Assembly: GCA_019359175.1 (NCBI GenBank) | Contig: JAHHHU010000009.1 | Span: forward strand, 119,873 to 183,872 | Origin: Phormidium tanganyikae FI6-MK23 | GTDB taxonomy: Bacteria > Cyanobacteriota > Cyanobacteriia > Leptolyngbyales > Leptolyngbyaceae | Reading direction: 5' to 3' | DNA length: 64,000 nucleotides | Part shown: positions 16,707-25,532 of the stretch, in pieces | How the letters are laid out: every line of letters starts with the position of its first letter | Numbering within the stretch: position 1 is the first letter of the stretch | The notes under the pieces: model-generated | The model's input: the letters and a program-made list of their open reading frames with translations, nothing else | The model's database searches: none | What the model was told of the DNA's origin: nothing | Position numbers and translations under genes: made by a program

Positions 16707-18947
16707 ATGGTTCGACTTTTTATGCGCGATCGCTCAATTCTTGCTTCTCTTCTTAGTCTGCTGATCACCACTTCGCTACCGATTGTTCCTGCTCAGGCGC
16801 AAATCAATCCAAGCTGCTCCCAACAATTTGCAGAAGATCTTGTGCGGCGAATTCCCTACCCGATTCAACCTTTACCTGCTATCGTTGCAACCAACTCAGT
16901 TTCCCGACAGTTTGCCGAACTCAACGAGATTGCTCAGTCTCCCTCTGCACTTGATTTGATTGTGCAAAATAATCTCGATCGCTGGTTGATTGGTAGACCT
17001 TTTGCCTCTCGCCCAGATGCTCCGACTCCGCCGCAGATGGATCTTTTGCTCAAGGAACTCTCACAGCCTAGTGAGAAAGCACAATTGTTGAGTATCTTAG
17101 ATCAGCTAGCGACTCGAATTGATCGACTTCCTGAAACGGATCTCAAGTATGGATTGATATCGGGATTGGCTCGATACTATCAACAATTGGGAAGGACCGA
17201 TCGGGCAACGATTGTTCTAACTCGCGCGATTCAGACAGTTCTAAAACAGCCGAATGCTCGATATCGGGCATCTCACCTCGGCGGACTGTTAACGACTGCT
17301 TCAGAACTAAAACAAACTCCGAAAATTGCGCCCTTGTTGAGCCAGATTGAAACCGCGATCGTATCGACCATGCGACCCCCGAATGAGAACATCACTTTAT
17401 TTCAAGTCACTGTTCCACTGACTTTAGCGCAAGCGTATTTTGAAACTAATCAATCAGCAAAAGCATTACAGATCGTCGATCGAGTGTCAAAATTTGCTCC
17501 ATCTAGTCAACTGAATCCTGATATTGCTCGACTCTATCTACAACTCAAACGCGAAGACAAAGCAAAACCTTATCTCAATACAATTCTGAGAAGTCCGAAC
17601 TATGGAGATGATGAACGATATCTTGCTTTAGCAGCAGTTTATGACAATCCGAAGCTTTTAACGAAAGCCTGGGAGATGATCAAAAATCCACCTCCAGAAA
17701 AAGGGATTGCTCTTACAGCTTATTTTCAAGCAGGAGGAAACCCCGATCGTATTGCTCAAATCCTGCGGTCAAGTTCACCTGAGCTAAGAGTTAACTATCT
17801 ACTCCCGGTTGCGGGAGAATATCGCAAACGCAATCAAGCACAGAAATCGAGTCAAGCGATCGAACAATTCGTCCAAGCCGTTCAGCAAGTTCAAAACGGG
17901 AGTACTGGATTTGAGCAGATCAATCAAGCAGTTCAACAAGGAGATTTACCAGAAGCAAATACTGCCTTTCGCCGCCTCGTGAACTTAACTATTATTACAG
18001 CGAATCCTTACGGTACGATTCCGCTCGCTCAAAAGCTGAATGCTTTAGATGTCCTTGCGCCGACTCTCAAACTGTTCTCTAACCCTGACCCAGACCTTCG
18101 AGAACAGGTGCTTCAACAATTCGCGATCGCTTACGCTCAAAAAGACATCAACAAAGCAATTTCCTTTGCTCAACAACTTCCGCGCCAAGATAGTTATGGA
18201 ACTCGTTCTCCAGAGATCGAAGTTCTGACGCAAATCGCGGCGATTCAGCCTCAATCTGCCCAAGCAATATTCGCGATCGCGACAAAACTAGCAGAATCGA
18301 TGTCTACTCCGAACATGAGAGCAGTCGCATACGGAGCGATCGCGCGTGGATACATCAGGATTGGGCAAGAGCAAGCAGCAGAAACAGCGCGTCAGACTGC
18401 GGTAAAAGCAGCAAAGACGATTCAGGTTAGACCCGATACAGGCATTGCCCCGAACTATGTGTTAGCGCTATTGTCTCAGCAGTTCCTCAACGAAAACCAG
18501 ATTGAATCTGCTTGGAAAACGTTTCAAGAGCTTCCGAAAGATGCCTACAAAGAGACGAATATTAGTAATTTAGTGATTTCAGCAGTGCAAGTCGGACAAT
18601 TGAGCATTGCACAACAAGCAGCTAGTTTGATCGATACCTATCAATCACCAGATAGTTACTTATCGATCGTACCTGGAACGGCTCAGGCTTATCTCAGTCG
18701 GAATCGAACTTCCGAAGCGATCGCACTCCTCGATCGAGCAGCAGTCATTCTGAACGGAAAAGAAGTGCGATCGCTTGATGCTCACATTCAAGTCATTCGA
18801 TTGTATGCTCAAGTCGATCGCATTGATACGGCACGTCAGTTGTTGGCGAAATATCCTGAACCGGGAGAAGCGGGAAAACTCCGCAAGCAAGAACTAACGC
18901 AGTACATCAACTGTTATGCTCAACGGCGATCAGGAGCGCGGAACTGA
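16707..18947 (+). CDS. Secreted helical-repeat (TPR-like) protein
   Basis: This 746-aa protein starts at ATG 16707; a second ATG at 16722 (MRDRSILASL) is also plausible. It has a signal peptide with hydrophobic core ILASLLSLLITTSLP and a cleavage site after AQA. The mature part is built of repeated helix pairs with TPR-like spacing, such as YYQQLGRTDRATIVLTRAI, AYFETNQSAKALQIVDRV and RGYIRIGQEQAAETARQTA, and runs to the C-terminus. Such alpha-solenoids bind partner proteins; the location is probably periplasmic or lumenal. I do not recognise the family. Its last 18 bp overlap the end of the convergent small gene on the other strand. Confidence 0.85.
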   Translation: MVRLFMRDRSILASLLSLLITTSLPIVPAQAQINPSCSQQFAEDLVRRIPYPIQPLPAIVATNSVSRQFAELNEIAQSPSALDLIVQNNLDRWLIGRPFASRPDAPTPPQMDLLLKELSQPSEKAQLLSILDQLATRIDRLPETDLKYGLISGLARYYQQLGRTDRATIVLTRAIQTVLKQPNARYRASHLGGLLTTASELKQTPKIAPLLSQIETAIVSTMRPPNENITLFQVTVPLTLAQAYFETNQSAKALQIVDRVSKFAPSSQLNPDIARLYLQLKREDKAKPYLNTILRSPNYGDDERYLALAAVYDNPKLLTKAWEMIKNPPPEKGIALTAYFQAGGNPDRIAQILRSSSPELRVNYLLPVAGEYRKRNQAQKSSQAIEQFVQAVQQVQNGSTGFEQINQAVQQGDLPEANTAFRRLVNLTIITANPYGTIPLAQKLNALDVLAPTLKLFSNPDPDLREQVLQQFAIAYAQKDINKAISFAQQLPRQDSYGTRSPEIEVLTQIAAIQPQSAQAIFAIATKLAESMSTPNMRAVAYGAIARGYIRIGQEQAAETARQTAVKAAKTIQVRPDTGIAPNYVLALLSQQFLNENQIESAWKTFQELPKDAYKETNISNLVISAVQVGQLSIAQQAASLIDTYQSPDSYLSIVPGTAQAYLSRNRTSEAIALLDRAAVILNGKEVRSLDAHIQVIRLYAQVDRIDTARQLLAKYPEPGEAGKLRKQELTQYINCYAQRRSGARN

Positions 18948-19235
18948 GGGTTGGGGAACGGGTTGGGAACGCTCAAACAAGCTTCTCGGAGCCGCCTGAC
19001 GAAAGGCACCACAGTAGTGCATGGTCAACACTGCTTTGTAAGCCCAATCTCTTGGGGAAACATCGACGAAAGGATTGGGCAAAGTTTCAGCTCGATTTTG
19101 GGTGCAGGCTTGATAGATTTCCTCGGTCGTTAGCTGCGGTGGATTTTGAGCATTGACCGATTTGGATGGAGCCGCAAAGCTAACGGTGGGCAGTGCGACT
19201 AAAAATATGGTTGCAGCGAGAAATGATTTCAGCAT
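18930..19235 (-). CDS. Small secreted protein with one SLH-like motif
   Basis: The 101-aa product has a signal peptide (MLKSFLAATIFLVALPTVSF, cut near AA-PSKS). A motif VDVSPRDWAYKAVLTMHYCG then resembles the start of an S-layer homology domain as found in cyanobacterial porins (F-x-DV-x-x-x-WAY-x-AV). Only one such motif is present, and the two Cys (ACTQNR, HYCGAF) could form a disulfide. An SLH-like motif suggests envelope association, but a single partial copy is weak evidence. The gene is convergent with the helical-repeat gene and overlaps it by 18 bp. Confidence 0.75.
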   Translation of the reverse strand: MLKSFLAATIFLVALPTVSFAAPSKSVNAQNPPQLTTEEIYQACTQNRAETLPNPFVDVSPRDWAYKAVLTMHYCGAFRQAAPRSLFERSQPVPQPSVPRS

Positions 19236-19297
19236 GGTGATGAGCGATCGCAGGACTGTTATCAGGATAGATCAGCCAATCTGCGATCGTCTTTTCT

Positions 19298-19795
19298 CTA
19301 AGGACATTCCAGCGATTCGCGCGTACTCACACCCGTTTTTGAATTTACTCCACTCGCTGTTTTGCACAGAGCGACTACTTGCGATCGATCTAACACGGCA
19401 AAGCTGAAATCTGCGCCTGTAATATTTGCACCTTTGAACACGGAACCGATCATCATCGCAGAAGTCATCACTGCATCACTGAGATCTGCGCCTGACAAAT
19501 CTGAAATGTAAGCAATTCCATCCCCAAAATCGACTCCTTTCCAGTTCGATTTTCTCAAATCCGAGCCGCTAAACACTGCGCCGCGCAAATCTGCCCCACT
19601 AAAGTTACTGCTTTCCAGTCGAGCATTGCTAAACTCTGCTCGAATCAAGTTTTTCCCCGAATAGTCTTTGGTTGCTGCGCTCGCATCGTCGATCGCACGA
19701 ATCGCACCGGAACTTGCTGCATAAGAACTCTGCGGCAATCCAAACATCATCACTACCGCGAGAAGAAATCCGAAAAATACTTGCAACATTCGCAT
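19298..19795 (-). CDS. Exported pentapeptide-repeat protein
   Basis: After a signal peptide (MLQVFFGFLLAVVMMFGLP, cut after SSYA) the protein shows A(D/N)LxX pentapeptide repeats: NLIRAEFSNARLESSNFSGA, DLRGAVFSGSDLRKSNWKG, DLSGADLSDAV and GANITGADFSFAVLDRS. These fold into a right-handed beta-helix. Cyanobacterial exported members often lie in the thylakoid lumen or periplasm, and their roles are largely unknown. Two Cys near the C-terminus (ALCKTASG, SLECP) fit the conserved tail of such proteins. The ATG at 19795 gives the best signal peptide (165 aa); one at 19816 adds seven residues. Confidence 0.85.
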   Translation of the reverse strand: MRMLQVFFGFLLAVVMMFGLPQSSYAASSGAIRAIDDASAATKDYSGKNLIRAEFSNARLESSNFSGADLRGAVFSGSDLRKSNWKGVDFGDGIAYISDLSGADLSDAVMTSAMMIGSVFKGANITGADFSFAVLDRSQVVALCKTASGVNSKTGVSTRESLECP

Positions 19796-19986
19796 ACGAT
19801 CGCCCAGTACCACCATGCTTTACATTTCGCAATTCTATCAGGCATCGGCGATCGTGTCTGGAGAACTTGCCAAAGAAGATTCTTCAACAGTAGCGAGTTT
19901 GTCAGAATTCAGAGAAATCTATCCGAGGAACGTTTAATTTCCTCTGCTAAATCCGTATTGATAGGTTTGTTGCCACGGATTTAAGC

Positions 19987-20979
19987 ATGAGTGACTTTCT
20001 TTCGGTGCTGGAGCAGTTTTCTCGATCGCGGATTTTGGTCATCGGGGAGGCAATGCTCGATCGCTATCTCTATGGTGGCGCAACTCGCTTATGCCAGGAA
20101 ACGCCTGTTCCAGTGGTAACGCTTTCGCACGCGATCGACCAGCCCGGAGGAGCCGCAAATACTGCAATGAATTTGCACAGTTTAGGGGCAGAGGTTACAT
20201 TACTTTCGGTGGTTGGCACTGATTGGGAAGGAACACAGCTTCAGCGACTTTTGACGAAACAGGGAATTGAAGGTGTAATCGATTCAAGTCATCGAACAAC
20301 ATTGACAAAACAGCGGGTGATGGATGGCGATCGATTATTACTTCGGTTCGATCAAGGAAGTACAGAATTGTTAACGACGGAATTAGAAAATCGGCTAATA
20401 AGTGAATTAAGAATACAATGGGATAGTCATGATGCTGTAATCATTTCAGATTATGAATACGGGATTTTAACAGATCGCGTTATTGATACGATTAATCGAC
20501 TTCAGCAACGTAGTGTAAAAATGCTCGTTGCTGATGCAAAGAATCTAGTAAAGTATCAAACTTTAGAAATAACCGCAGTTAAACCGAATTATCAACAGAC
20601 ATTAAATTTACTAAATCAAATTGAAGATATTAATTTATCTAGAGTTCGGTATGTGAAAAATAATGTAGATGAAATACTAGGGAAAACGGGAGCGAAAATT
20701 GTAGCGGTAACGCTCGATCGAGAAGGTGTCATTCTTTTACAACGCGATCGTGCCCCTTATCAAATCCGCGCAAATCCCGCTTGTCCCACTCAAACCATTG
20801 GCGCAGGGGATACCTTTACGGCAGCGTTTGCGATCGCATTAACAATCACAGATAACCCCACGATCGCAGCAGAAATCGCCGCCGCTGCCGCCGCGATCGT
20901 GGTACAAAAACCGGGAACGGCTCGCTGTACGCTGGAAGAACTCAAATCTACGTTTAGTCATGTCCTGGAACCAAGCTAA
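19987..20979 (+). CDS. hldE: PfkB-family heptose-7-phosphate kinase (HldE/RfaE kinase domain)
   Basis: The 330-aa protein matches the kinase domain of HldE, which makes heptose 1,7-bisphosphate in ADP-heptose synthesis. Signatures are the N-terminal ILVIGEAMLDRYLYG, the GG motif QPGGAANTAMNLHSLG and the C-terminal GAGDTFTAAFA with the catalytic Asp. The nucleotidyltransferase half found in bifunctional HldE is absent, so the protein corresponds to a stand-alone HldA-type kinase. The next gene, a GT9 heptosyltransferase-like enzyme, overlaps it by 20 bp, so the pair probably acts in envelope heptose or glycan synthesis. Part of the centre (about 20360-20700) is visibly more A+T-rich than its flanks. 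Confidence 0.88.
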   Translation: MSDFLSVLEQFSRSRILVIGEAMLDRYLYGGATRLCQETPVPVVTLSHAIDQPGGAANTAMNLHSLGAEVTLLSVVGTDWEGTQLQRLLTKQGIEGVIDSSHRTTLTKQRVMDGDRLLLRFDQGSTELLTTELENRLISELRIQWDSHDAVIISDYEYGILTDRVIDTINRLQQRSVKMLVADAKNLVKYQTLEITAVKPNYQQTLNLLNQIEDINLSRVRYVKNNVDEILGKTGAKIVAVTLDREGVILLQRDRAPYQIRANPACPTQTIGAGDTFTAAFAIALTITDNPTIAAEIAAAAAAIVVQKPGTARCTLEELKSTFSHVLEPS

Positions 20980-22036
20980 AAATTTACTCTGCATTCGGCT
21001 CGACACGATCGGGGATGTTTTGATGACGACTCCCGCTTTTCGGGCACTCAAAACACCCGATCGACAATTAACCCTGCTCACGTCGTCCGCTGGATCTGCG
21101 ATCGCACCTCTGATTCCTGAATTAGATCACACGATCGTTTACGATTCTCCCTGGCTTAAGGCAACTGCTCCCCGCGAAACGCCCCGACCCGAATACGACA
21201 TGATTGACTTACTGCGACAACACAAGTTCGATGGCGCAATTATTTTTACTGTGTACAGTCAGAATCCTTTGCCTTCTGCGTTCTTGTGCTACATGGCAGA
21301 AATTCCGCTGAGACTGGCGCACTGTCACGAAAATCCTTATCAACTGCTCACCGATTGGATCAAAGATCCGGAACCCGATCGCGGAATTCGTCACGAAGTT
21401 CAACGTCAACTCGATTTAGTCGCTCAAATTGGTGCAACAACGGAGAATCAGCGGCTTTCGATTCGGGTGCATGAGTGCGATCGAGATCGTGTTTCTCAGC
21501 GACTTGCCTCGCTCAATCTCCCGGGACGCTGGGTGGTAATGCATACGGGGGCAACGGCTCCCTCGCGACGATATTCAATCGAACAATTCGCGATCGTTGC
21601 CGATCAATTGATTCTCGAACACGATTACGCAGTCATCTTCACCGGAACCACGCTTGAACTCGATATCGTCGCTCAGATCCAGGCAAAAATGCAGGCAAAT
21701 TCTCACTCACTCGTTTGTCAGTTGAGCTTAGGTGAATTAACCGCATTGATCGAACTTGCACCCGTTCTGATCTCAAATAACACCGCTCCCGCTCATCTCG
21801 CTGCGGCTGTGGGAACTCCGGTTGCCGATTTGTATGCCTTGACCAATCCTCAACACACGCCCTGGCAAGTCCCCCATCGCTTGCTGTTCCAAGATGTCCC
21901 TTGTAAGTACTGTTATAAAAGTATCTGCCCAGAAGGACATCATCACTGTTTAGCGCAAGTTGCTCCTGAAACGGTCGTGAAAGCAACTTGTGAACTCCTC
22001 GAAGAATCAGCGCAAATGCTAGAGATTTCAGCTTAA
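20960..22036 (+). CDS. Glycosyltransferase family 9 (heptosyltransferase-like)
   Basis: The 358-aa protein has the GT9 N-terminal ICIRLDTIGDVLMTTP-type pattern (here LLCIRLDTIGDVLMTTPAF) and the C-terminal nucleotide-sugar site with MHTGATAPSRRYSIEQFA and SNNTAPAHLAAAVGTPV. GT9 enzymes transfer heptose from ADP-heptose to lipopolysaccharide core in enterobacteria; in cyanobacteria the acceptor is unknown. A Cys-rich segment near the C-terminus (CKYCYKSICPEGHHHC) is common in GT9 members. The gene starts inside the end of the heptose-kinase gene, indicating coupled translation. Confidence 0.9.
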   Translation: MSWNQAKNLLCIRLDTIGDVLMTTPAFRALKTPDRQLTLLTSSAGSAIAPLIPELDHTIVYDSPWLKATAPRETPRPEYDMIDLLRQHKFDGAIIFTVYSQNPLPSAFLCYMAEIPLRLAHCHENPYQLLTDWIKDPEPDRGIRHEVQRQLDLVAQIGATTENQRLSIRVHECDRDRVSQRLASLNLPGRWVVMHTGATAPSRRYSIEQFAIVADQLILEHDYAVIFTGTTLELDIVAQIQAKMQANSHSLVCQLSLGELTALIELAPVLISNNTAPAHLAAAVGTPVADLYALTNPQHTPWQVPHRLLFQDVPCKYCYKSICPEGHHHCLAQVAPETVVKATCELLEESAQMLEISA

Positions 22037-22188
22037 AACAAACTAAGTTGAATTCAGTCACTTAAACCCATTCTAAAAAGTGACTCTTCCTTGAGATATT
22101 TTTGATTATCACTTGCGGCAGATGGGTAAGTGCGAAACAACTTGATATTCTCTATTTGTGAGCTAAAAACTTTTAGGAGAAATTGATT

Positions 22189-22458
22189 ATGAATCTTATC
22201 GCTTGGATTATCTTAGGTCTGATTGCAGGCGCGATCGCAAAAGCAATTTACCCCGGCGACCAAGGCGGCGGCATTCTCGGAACGATCATTTTGGGTGTCA
22301 TCGGTGCATTTGTTGGTGGTAGCCTTTACACCTTTTTAACCACAGGGGCGCTAAATCTAACAGCGGCTTCCTTGAGCTTTGGCGGTATCTTGATCGCTGT
22401 TTTGGGTGCAATCGTCGCAATCTTCCTATGGAGTTTGTTGACTCGTCGTGCTGCATAG
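22189..22458 (+). CDS. GlsB/YeaQ/YmgE-type small membrane protein
   Basis: The 89-aa product consists of three hydrophobic helices with the family pattern LIAWIILGLIAGAIAKAIYP, followed by GDQGGGILGTIILGVIGAFV and a last helix GGILIAVLGAIVAIFLW. Family members are stress-induced membrane proteins of unclear mechanism. ATG 22189 is supported by a strong TAGGAGA site at 22174-22180. A clean terminator lies 47 bp after the stop, so this is a single-gene transcript. Confidence 0.92.
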   Translation: MNLIAWIILGLIAGAIAKAIYPGDQGGGILGTIILGVIGAFVGGSLYTFLTTGALNLTAASLSFGGILIAVLGAIVAIFLWSLLTRRAA

Positions 22459-22504
22459 GTTAAAGCACGATCGCGGTTTAGTACAATCTGAAACTAGCTA
22501 ATAA

Positions 22505-22542
22505 CAAAAGCTTTCTCTGTATATGTTTAGAGAAAGCTTTTG
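22505..22542 (+). terminator. Intrinsic terminator
   Basis: CAAAAGCTTTCTCT at 22505-22518 pairs with AGAGAAAGCTTTTG at 22529-22542. A/T runs at both ends make it usable from either strand, between the GlsB gene and the convergent rbp gene. Confidence 0.8.
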
Positions 22543-22583
22543 TCATATCGAACCTATTCAATTAGAGCTTGAATGCTTTTCGG

Positions 22584-22832
22584 TTACTCTCCCTTCGGTT
22601 TTGCTTTATTAACTCGAAGCTGCCGCCCCATCCATTCCGCTCCATCCAATTCGGTGATTGCGGCATCCTCCTGGGCATCTTGTTCCATCTCAACGAAAGC
22701 AAAGCCCCGCATCCGTCCTGTTTCTCGATCGGTAGGTAGCACAACGCGCTTTACCGCTCCATACTCGGCAAACACCGATTTCAGGTCGTCTACGGTCGCT
22801 TGGTAAGAAAGATTTCCAACGTAAATGGTCAT
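22584..22832 (-). CDS. Single-RRM RNA-binding protein (Rbp family)
   Basis: The 82-aa protein is one RNA-recognition motif: RNP2 is IYVGNL at residues 3-8 and RNP1 is RGFAFVEM. Cyanobacterial Rbp proteins are often cold- or stress-induced, bind single-stranded RNA and can guide mRNA to membranes. I start it at ATG 22832 because the RRM begins two residues later; the frame stays open upstream but that part has no RRM homology. The short C-terminus (NKAKPKGE) lacks the Gly-rich tail found in some paralogues, so this looks like the tail-less subgroup. Confidence 0.92.
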   Translation of the reverse strand: MTIYVGNLSYQATVDDLKSVFAEYGAVKRVVLPTDRETGRMRGFAFVEMEQDAQEDAAITELDGAEWMGRQLRVNKAKPKGE

Positions 22833-23150
22833 GGGAATATCCGAAACGAAGAGCAAATCTGGATTCTGAAACGACCGCTCTAAAGAAACTGCTTCTTGTG
22901 ACGCTTTACGCGATCGAACTCCAAGGGGAGTTAATGTAAGCATTTCGATCTTTAGGCTGGAATCGCTAGAAACCCAACTCGATCATCCCTCTTTTCACAT
23001 CATTAATTTTGTTTTGCTGACTACATCTTTGTAAAAAGATCGATTTTTGAGTGTTAAGTTTCTTATTATTTAGATTAATGTGGCTTCTAAGAGCTTTTGT
23101 ACACCGTAAAAGTGCTGCCCAAGTTAACACTGCTTGAGCAACATTTTGTT
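22833..23150. other. Gene-free region upstream of rbp
   Basis: These 318 bp hold the rbp promoter and leader and the 3' end side of crtQ. I see no open frame of note. The A+T-rich stretch around 22990-23080 is a reasonable place for the rbp promoter. Rbp genes in other cyanobacteria have long cold-responsive leaders; whether that applies here cannot be read. Confidence 0.4.
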
Positions 23151-24620
23151 TTAGTACTTGAAGAGTCCCACACCTTGAACTCTGTGCCCCGTCGGTTCAA
23201 GAATCTTCTGAGCCGCTTGTTTTCCCGAAATGGTTGCACCCTCCATGCTGTCGATGTAGTCTTGCTGCGTATAGCTTCCGGCTAGGAAGAAATTCGCGAT
23301 CGGCGTTTTCTGAGAAGGGCGGTAAGGATCTTTGCCGGGTTCTTCACGGTAAAGCGACTGCGCTAGTTTCACCACGTTGTACCACGTCATATTGAGTTCA
23401 CGCGAGGAAGGAAAGAGATCGTGAATCTGTTTCAGAGCGTGTTTGGCAATGTCTTCGTTGCTCATGGGAACAAAGGGATCGCCAGGAGTGAGAACAACTT
23501 GCATGAGTGAACCTTGCCCCTCTCGGTAGTAGTCTTTAGGACTGGTGAGCGCAAGATCTGCAAAGCAGGAAAAATCGGCATCTGAACTATAAAGTAGATT
23601 GTCCATTCCTGCCGATCGCTCAACTTGCTTGCGGGCTTCGGGATCGTTCATCTCAGTCACCCAACCATCGAACCGCATCTGAACCGTTGCAACCGGAACC
23701 GCTTCTAGCTTATAGATGTTGTCGAATTCTTTGATGCTGCGCCATTCTTGCGGCAAGAGTCGCTGAATTCCTGGTATATCACACGCCGCAAGGTACGCAT
23801 CGGCGGTAATCGTTTCTTCGGTTTCGCCGTTTGCAACTGCCAATCCTGTCACTTTCGTATTTTGCCCTTCGCCTTCAAACAGAATTTTTCTCGTTTGTCT
23901 GCGGGTATGAATCTTTGTGCCTCTCGCTTCGAGATAATCAACGATCGGTTTATGCAAGTATTCCGCAGGTGATCCCGATAGCATATTCAATCTTGATGCT
24001 TCTGTTTTCGAGGCAAACATCATGAAGATGGTGAGCATACAGCGAGCAGAAATATTTTCGGTATCGATGAAGCCCAAGGCGAGCGCGATCGGATCCCACA
24101 TTTTCTTGAGGCTATTTTGTGATCCGCCATGACTGCGAAACCAATTGGCAAAGCTGACATTATCGAGTGCGCGAATCATTTTCATCGCAACATCGAAATT
24201 GACTAAGCCAGGCACGATCGGACTTGTACCCAGCGCGATCGCATTCTGCAATTTATCCTGCACTGTCAGTTGTCCGGTCGTGAAAAACGCTTTCAACCCG
24301 TGAAACGGTGCACCGAGCAGGAACCGAAAATCGAGTTTGCCTAACTCTCCGCCGCGATTGACGAACGTATGAACGTGCTCTTTGGCTAACAGTTCATCGT
24401 AAACGCCCACTTTTTCCATCAGCGCGAACAGATTTGCATAGTTATTGAAGAAGACGTGCAACCCCATTTCGATATGATTGCCGTCGGAGTCGATCCAACT
24501 GCCGGCTTTTCCGCCCACAAACGATCGTGCTTCAAAGATTTCTACTTCGTGACCCGCATCGACTAATTCCACAGCAGCGGCTAATCCTGCCAATCCTGCC
24601 CCAACGATCGCAACACGCAT
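23151..24620 (-). CDS. crtQ: Zeta-carotene desaturase
   Basis: This 489-aa FAD enzyme desaturates zeta-carotene to (pro)lycopene in carotenoid synthesis on membranes. The N-terminal dinucleotide-binding fold is [20 protein letters not shown] and is followed by [16 protein letters not shown]. The C-terminal flavin motif is [19 protein letters not shown], with SGKQAAQ behind it. The full protein fits plant-type CrtQ/ZDS rather than bacterial CrtI. The start is ATG at 24620 (MRVAIVGAG). It stands alone, divergent from a lipoprotein gene. Confidence 0.95.
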   Translation of the reverse strand: MRVAIVGAGLAGLAAAVELVDAGHEVEIFEARSFVGGKAGSWIDSDGNHIEMGLHVFFNNYANLFALMEKVGVYDELLAKEHVHTFVNRGGELGKLDFRFLLGAPFHGLKAFFTTGQLTVQDKLQNAIALGTSPIVPGLVNFDVAMKMIRALDNVSFANWFRSHGGSQNSLKKMWDPIALALGFIDTENISARCMLTIFMMFASKTEASRLNMLSGSPAEYLHKPIVDYLEARGTKIHTRRQTRKILFEGEGQNTKVTGLAVANGETEETITADAYLAACDIPGIQRLLPQEWRSIKEFDNIYKLEAVPVATVQMRFDGWVTEMNDPEARKQVERSAGMDNLLYSSDADFSCFADLALTSPKDYYREGQGSLMQVVLTPGDPFVPMSNEDIAKHALKQIHDLFPSSRELNMTWYNVVKLAQSLYREEPGKDPYRPSQKTPIANFFLAGSYTQQDYIDSMEGATISGKQAAQKILEPTGHRVQGVGLFKY

Positions 24621-24726
24621 TCCGACATCCCACATTTCGCGACTTTCTTAAGAAATTTTAACGCTCTTGTGTGATCGAAAACCGAAATCAAGGCATTCTA
24701 ACGGGGTCGATTTTGTTCCAGGTTGT

Positions 24727-25377
24727 ATGGTAAAAGGCTTCTGTTTGAGCAAGGGATTCTCGATCGTGACTTGTTTAGGGGTACTAGCCGGCTGTAATCC
24801 GCTTCCGACTCGCATTGTGCAATACACGCCACCGCGCCCTGTCGATCCCACTCCTTACGAGAAAAATGGCTACAAGTCGGGACTGACTGCCGATCAATTA
24901 TTGCCGCCGAAAGCTGAGATCAAAGTGCCGCGTACTGTTGTGGCAAAACCGGGACAGAAACTTTCGGATGAGGATTTGAATACGTTGCTGAATCAGGCTG
25001 AAGATAAAGCGGTGAGTGCGGAAAATTTAGCGCGATCGGCACAGTCGAAAGAGGACTGGAGTTTGGTAATCGATCGGTGGAAAGTGGCGCTCGATCTTCT
25101 CAAGCCTGCTGCTCAACTGCCGCGCGTCCGAAAAGCCCTGGCAGAATACGAGCGCAATCTATCCGATGCCCAGATCCAAGCAAAAACGAATCCTCGGCAA
25201 TTGGATACCAATGCTCGATCGACGAGTGATGGAATTCCACTGACCGTTAAATCTCCTGAGTCGCCCTCTCCATCGCCCTCAGCATCTCCATCGCCCTCAG
25301 CATCTCCATCGCCCTCAGCATCTCCCTCCCCTTCGGTATCTCCATCGGCAGCCCCTTCACCTTCTCCCTCACCGTAA
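24727..25377 (+). CDS. Ser/Pro-rich putative lipoprotein
   Basis: The 216-aa product starts at ATG 24727, giving a short signal with lipobox LAGC (C23), so it is probably lipid-anchored. The middle (about 90-160) is helical and charged (LNTLLNQAEDKAVSAENLAR, WSLVIDRWKVALDLLKPAAQ). The last 45 residues are almost pure Ser/Pro/Ala, encoded in part by three perfect 18-bp tandem repeats. Such tails are flexible spacers at the cell surface. The helical part recalls a short TPR-like segment found in other cyanobacterial envelope proteins. Family not recognised. Confidence 0.8.
   Translation: MVKGFCLSKGFSIVTCLGVLAGCNPLPTRIVQYTPPRPVDPTPYEKNGYKSGLTADQLLPPKAEIKVPRTVVAKPGQKLSDEDLNTLLNQAEDKAVSAENLARSAQSKEDWSLVIDRWKVALDLLKPAAQLPRVRKALAEYERNLSDAQIQAKTNPRQLDTNARSTSDGIPLTVKSPESPSPSPSASPSPSASPSPSASPSPSVSPSAAPSPSPSP
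25267..25320. repeat. 18-bp minisatellite, three perfect copies
   Basis: TCTCCATCGCCCTCAGCA is repeated exactly at 25267, 25285 and 25303, with degenerate copies on both sides up to about 25360. It encodes a six-residue unit of Ser/Pro/Ala in the lipoprotein tail. Copy number is likely to vary by slippage without shifting the frame. Confidence 0.9.
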
Positions 25378-25423
25378 TCTTCTACCCTGTAAGCCGTTTG
25401 CCAGTTCGTTTGGATCGTCTTCT

Positions 25424-25461
25424 GCCCCCTAAATCCCCCAAATTTGGGGGATTTAGGGGGC
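25424..25461. repeat. Dispersed palindromic hairpin repeat, copy C
   Basis: A perfect 38-bp palindrome: GCCCCCTAAATCCCCCAAA at 25424-25442 followed directly by its reverse complement. The downstream tag GTACATACGGTAGAT (25497-25511) matches the one beside copy A, as does the following TTGAGGGG-like stretch. It sits between the lipoprotein gene and the response-regulator gene. Confidence 0.85.
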
Positions 25462-25532
25462 GAGAGGTCTAGGCGATCACCGATCAATCAACTTGTGTAC
25501 ATACGGTAGATAGATCCCAATTGAGGGGGACT

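Noticed and set aside
25267..25360. Tandem 18-bp repeat considered as CRISPR or regulatory array
   Set aside because: Units are directly adjacent without spacers and lie in frame inside a coding region.
9517..25461. GC-rich palindromes considered as CRISPR repeats
   Set aside because: They are isolated, kilobases apart, with no regular spacers and no cas genes in the window.
25113..25487. Minus-strand Gly/Glu/Asp-rich frame opposite the lipoprotein tail
   Set aside because: It is the antisense reading of the Ser/Pro minisatellite and the palindrome, with no independent support.
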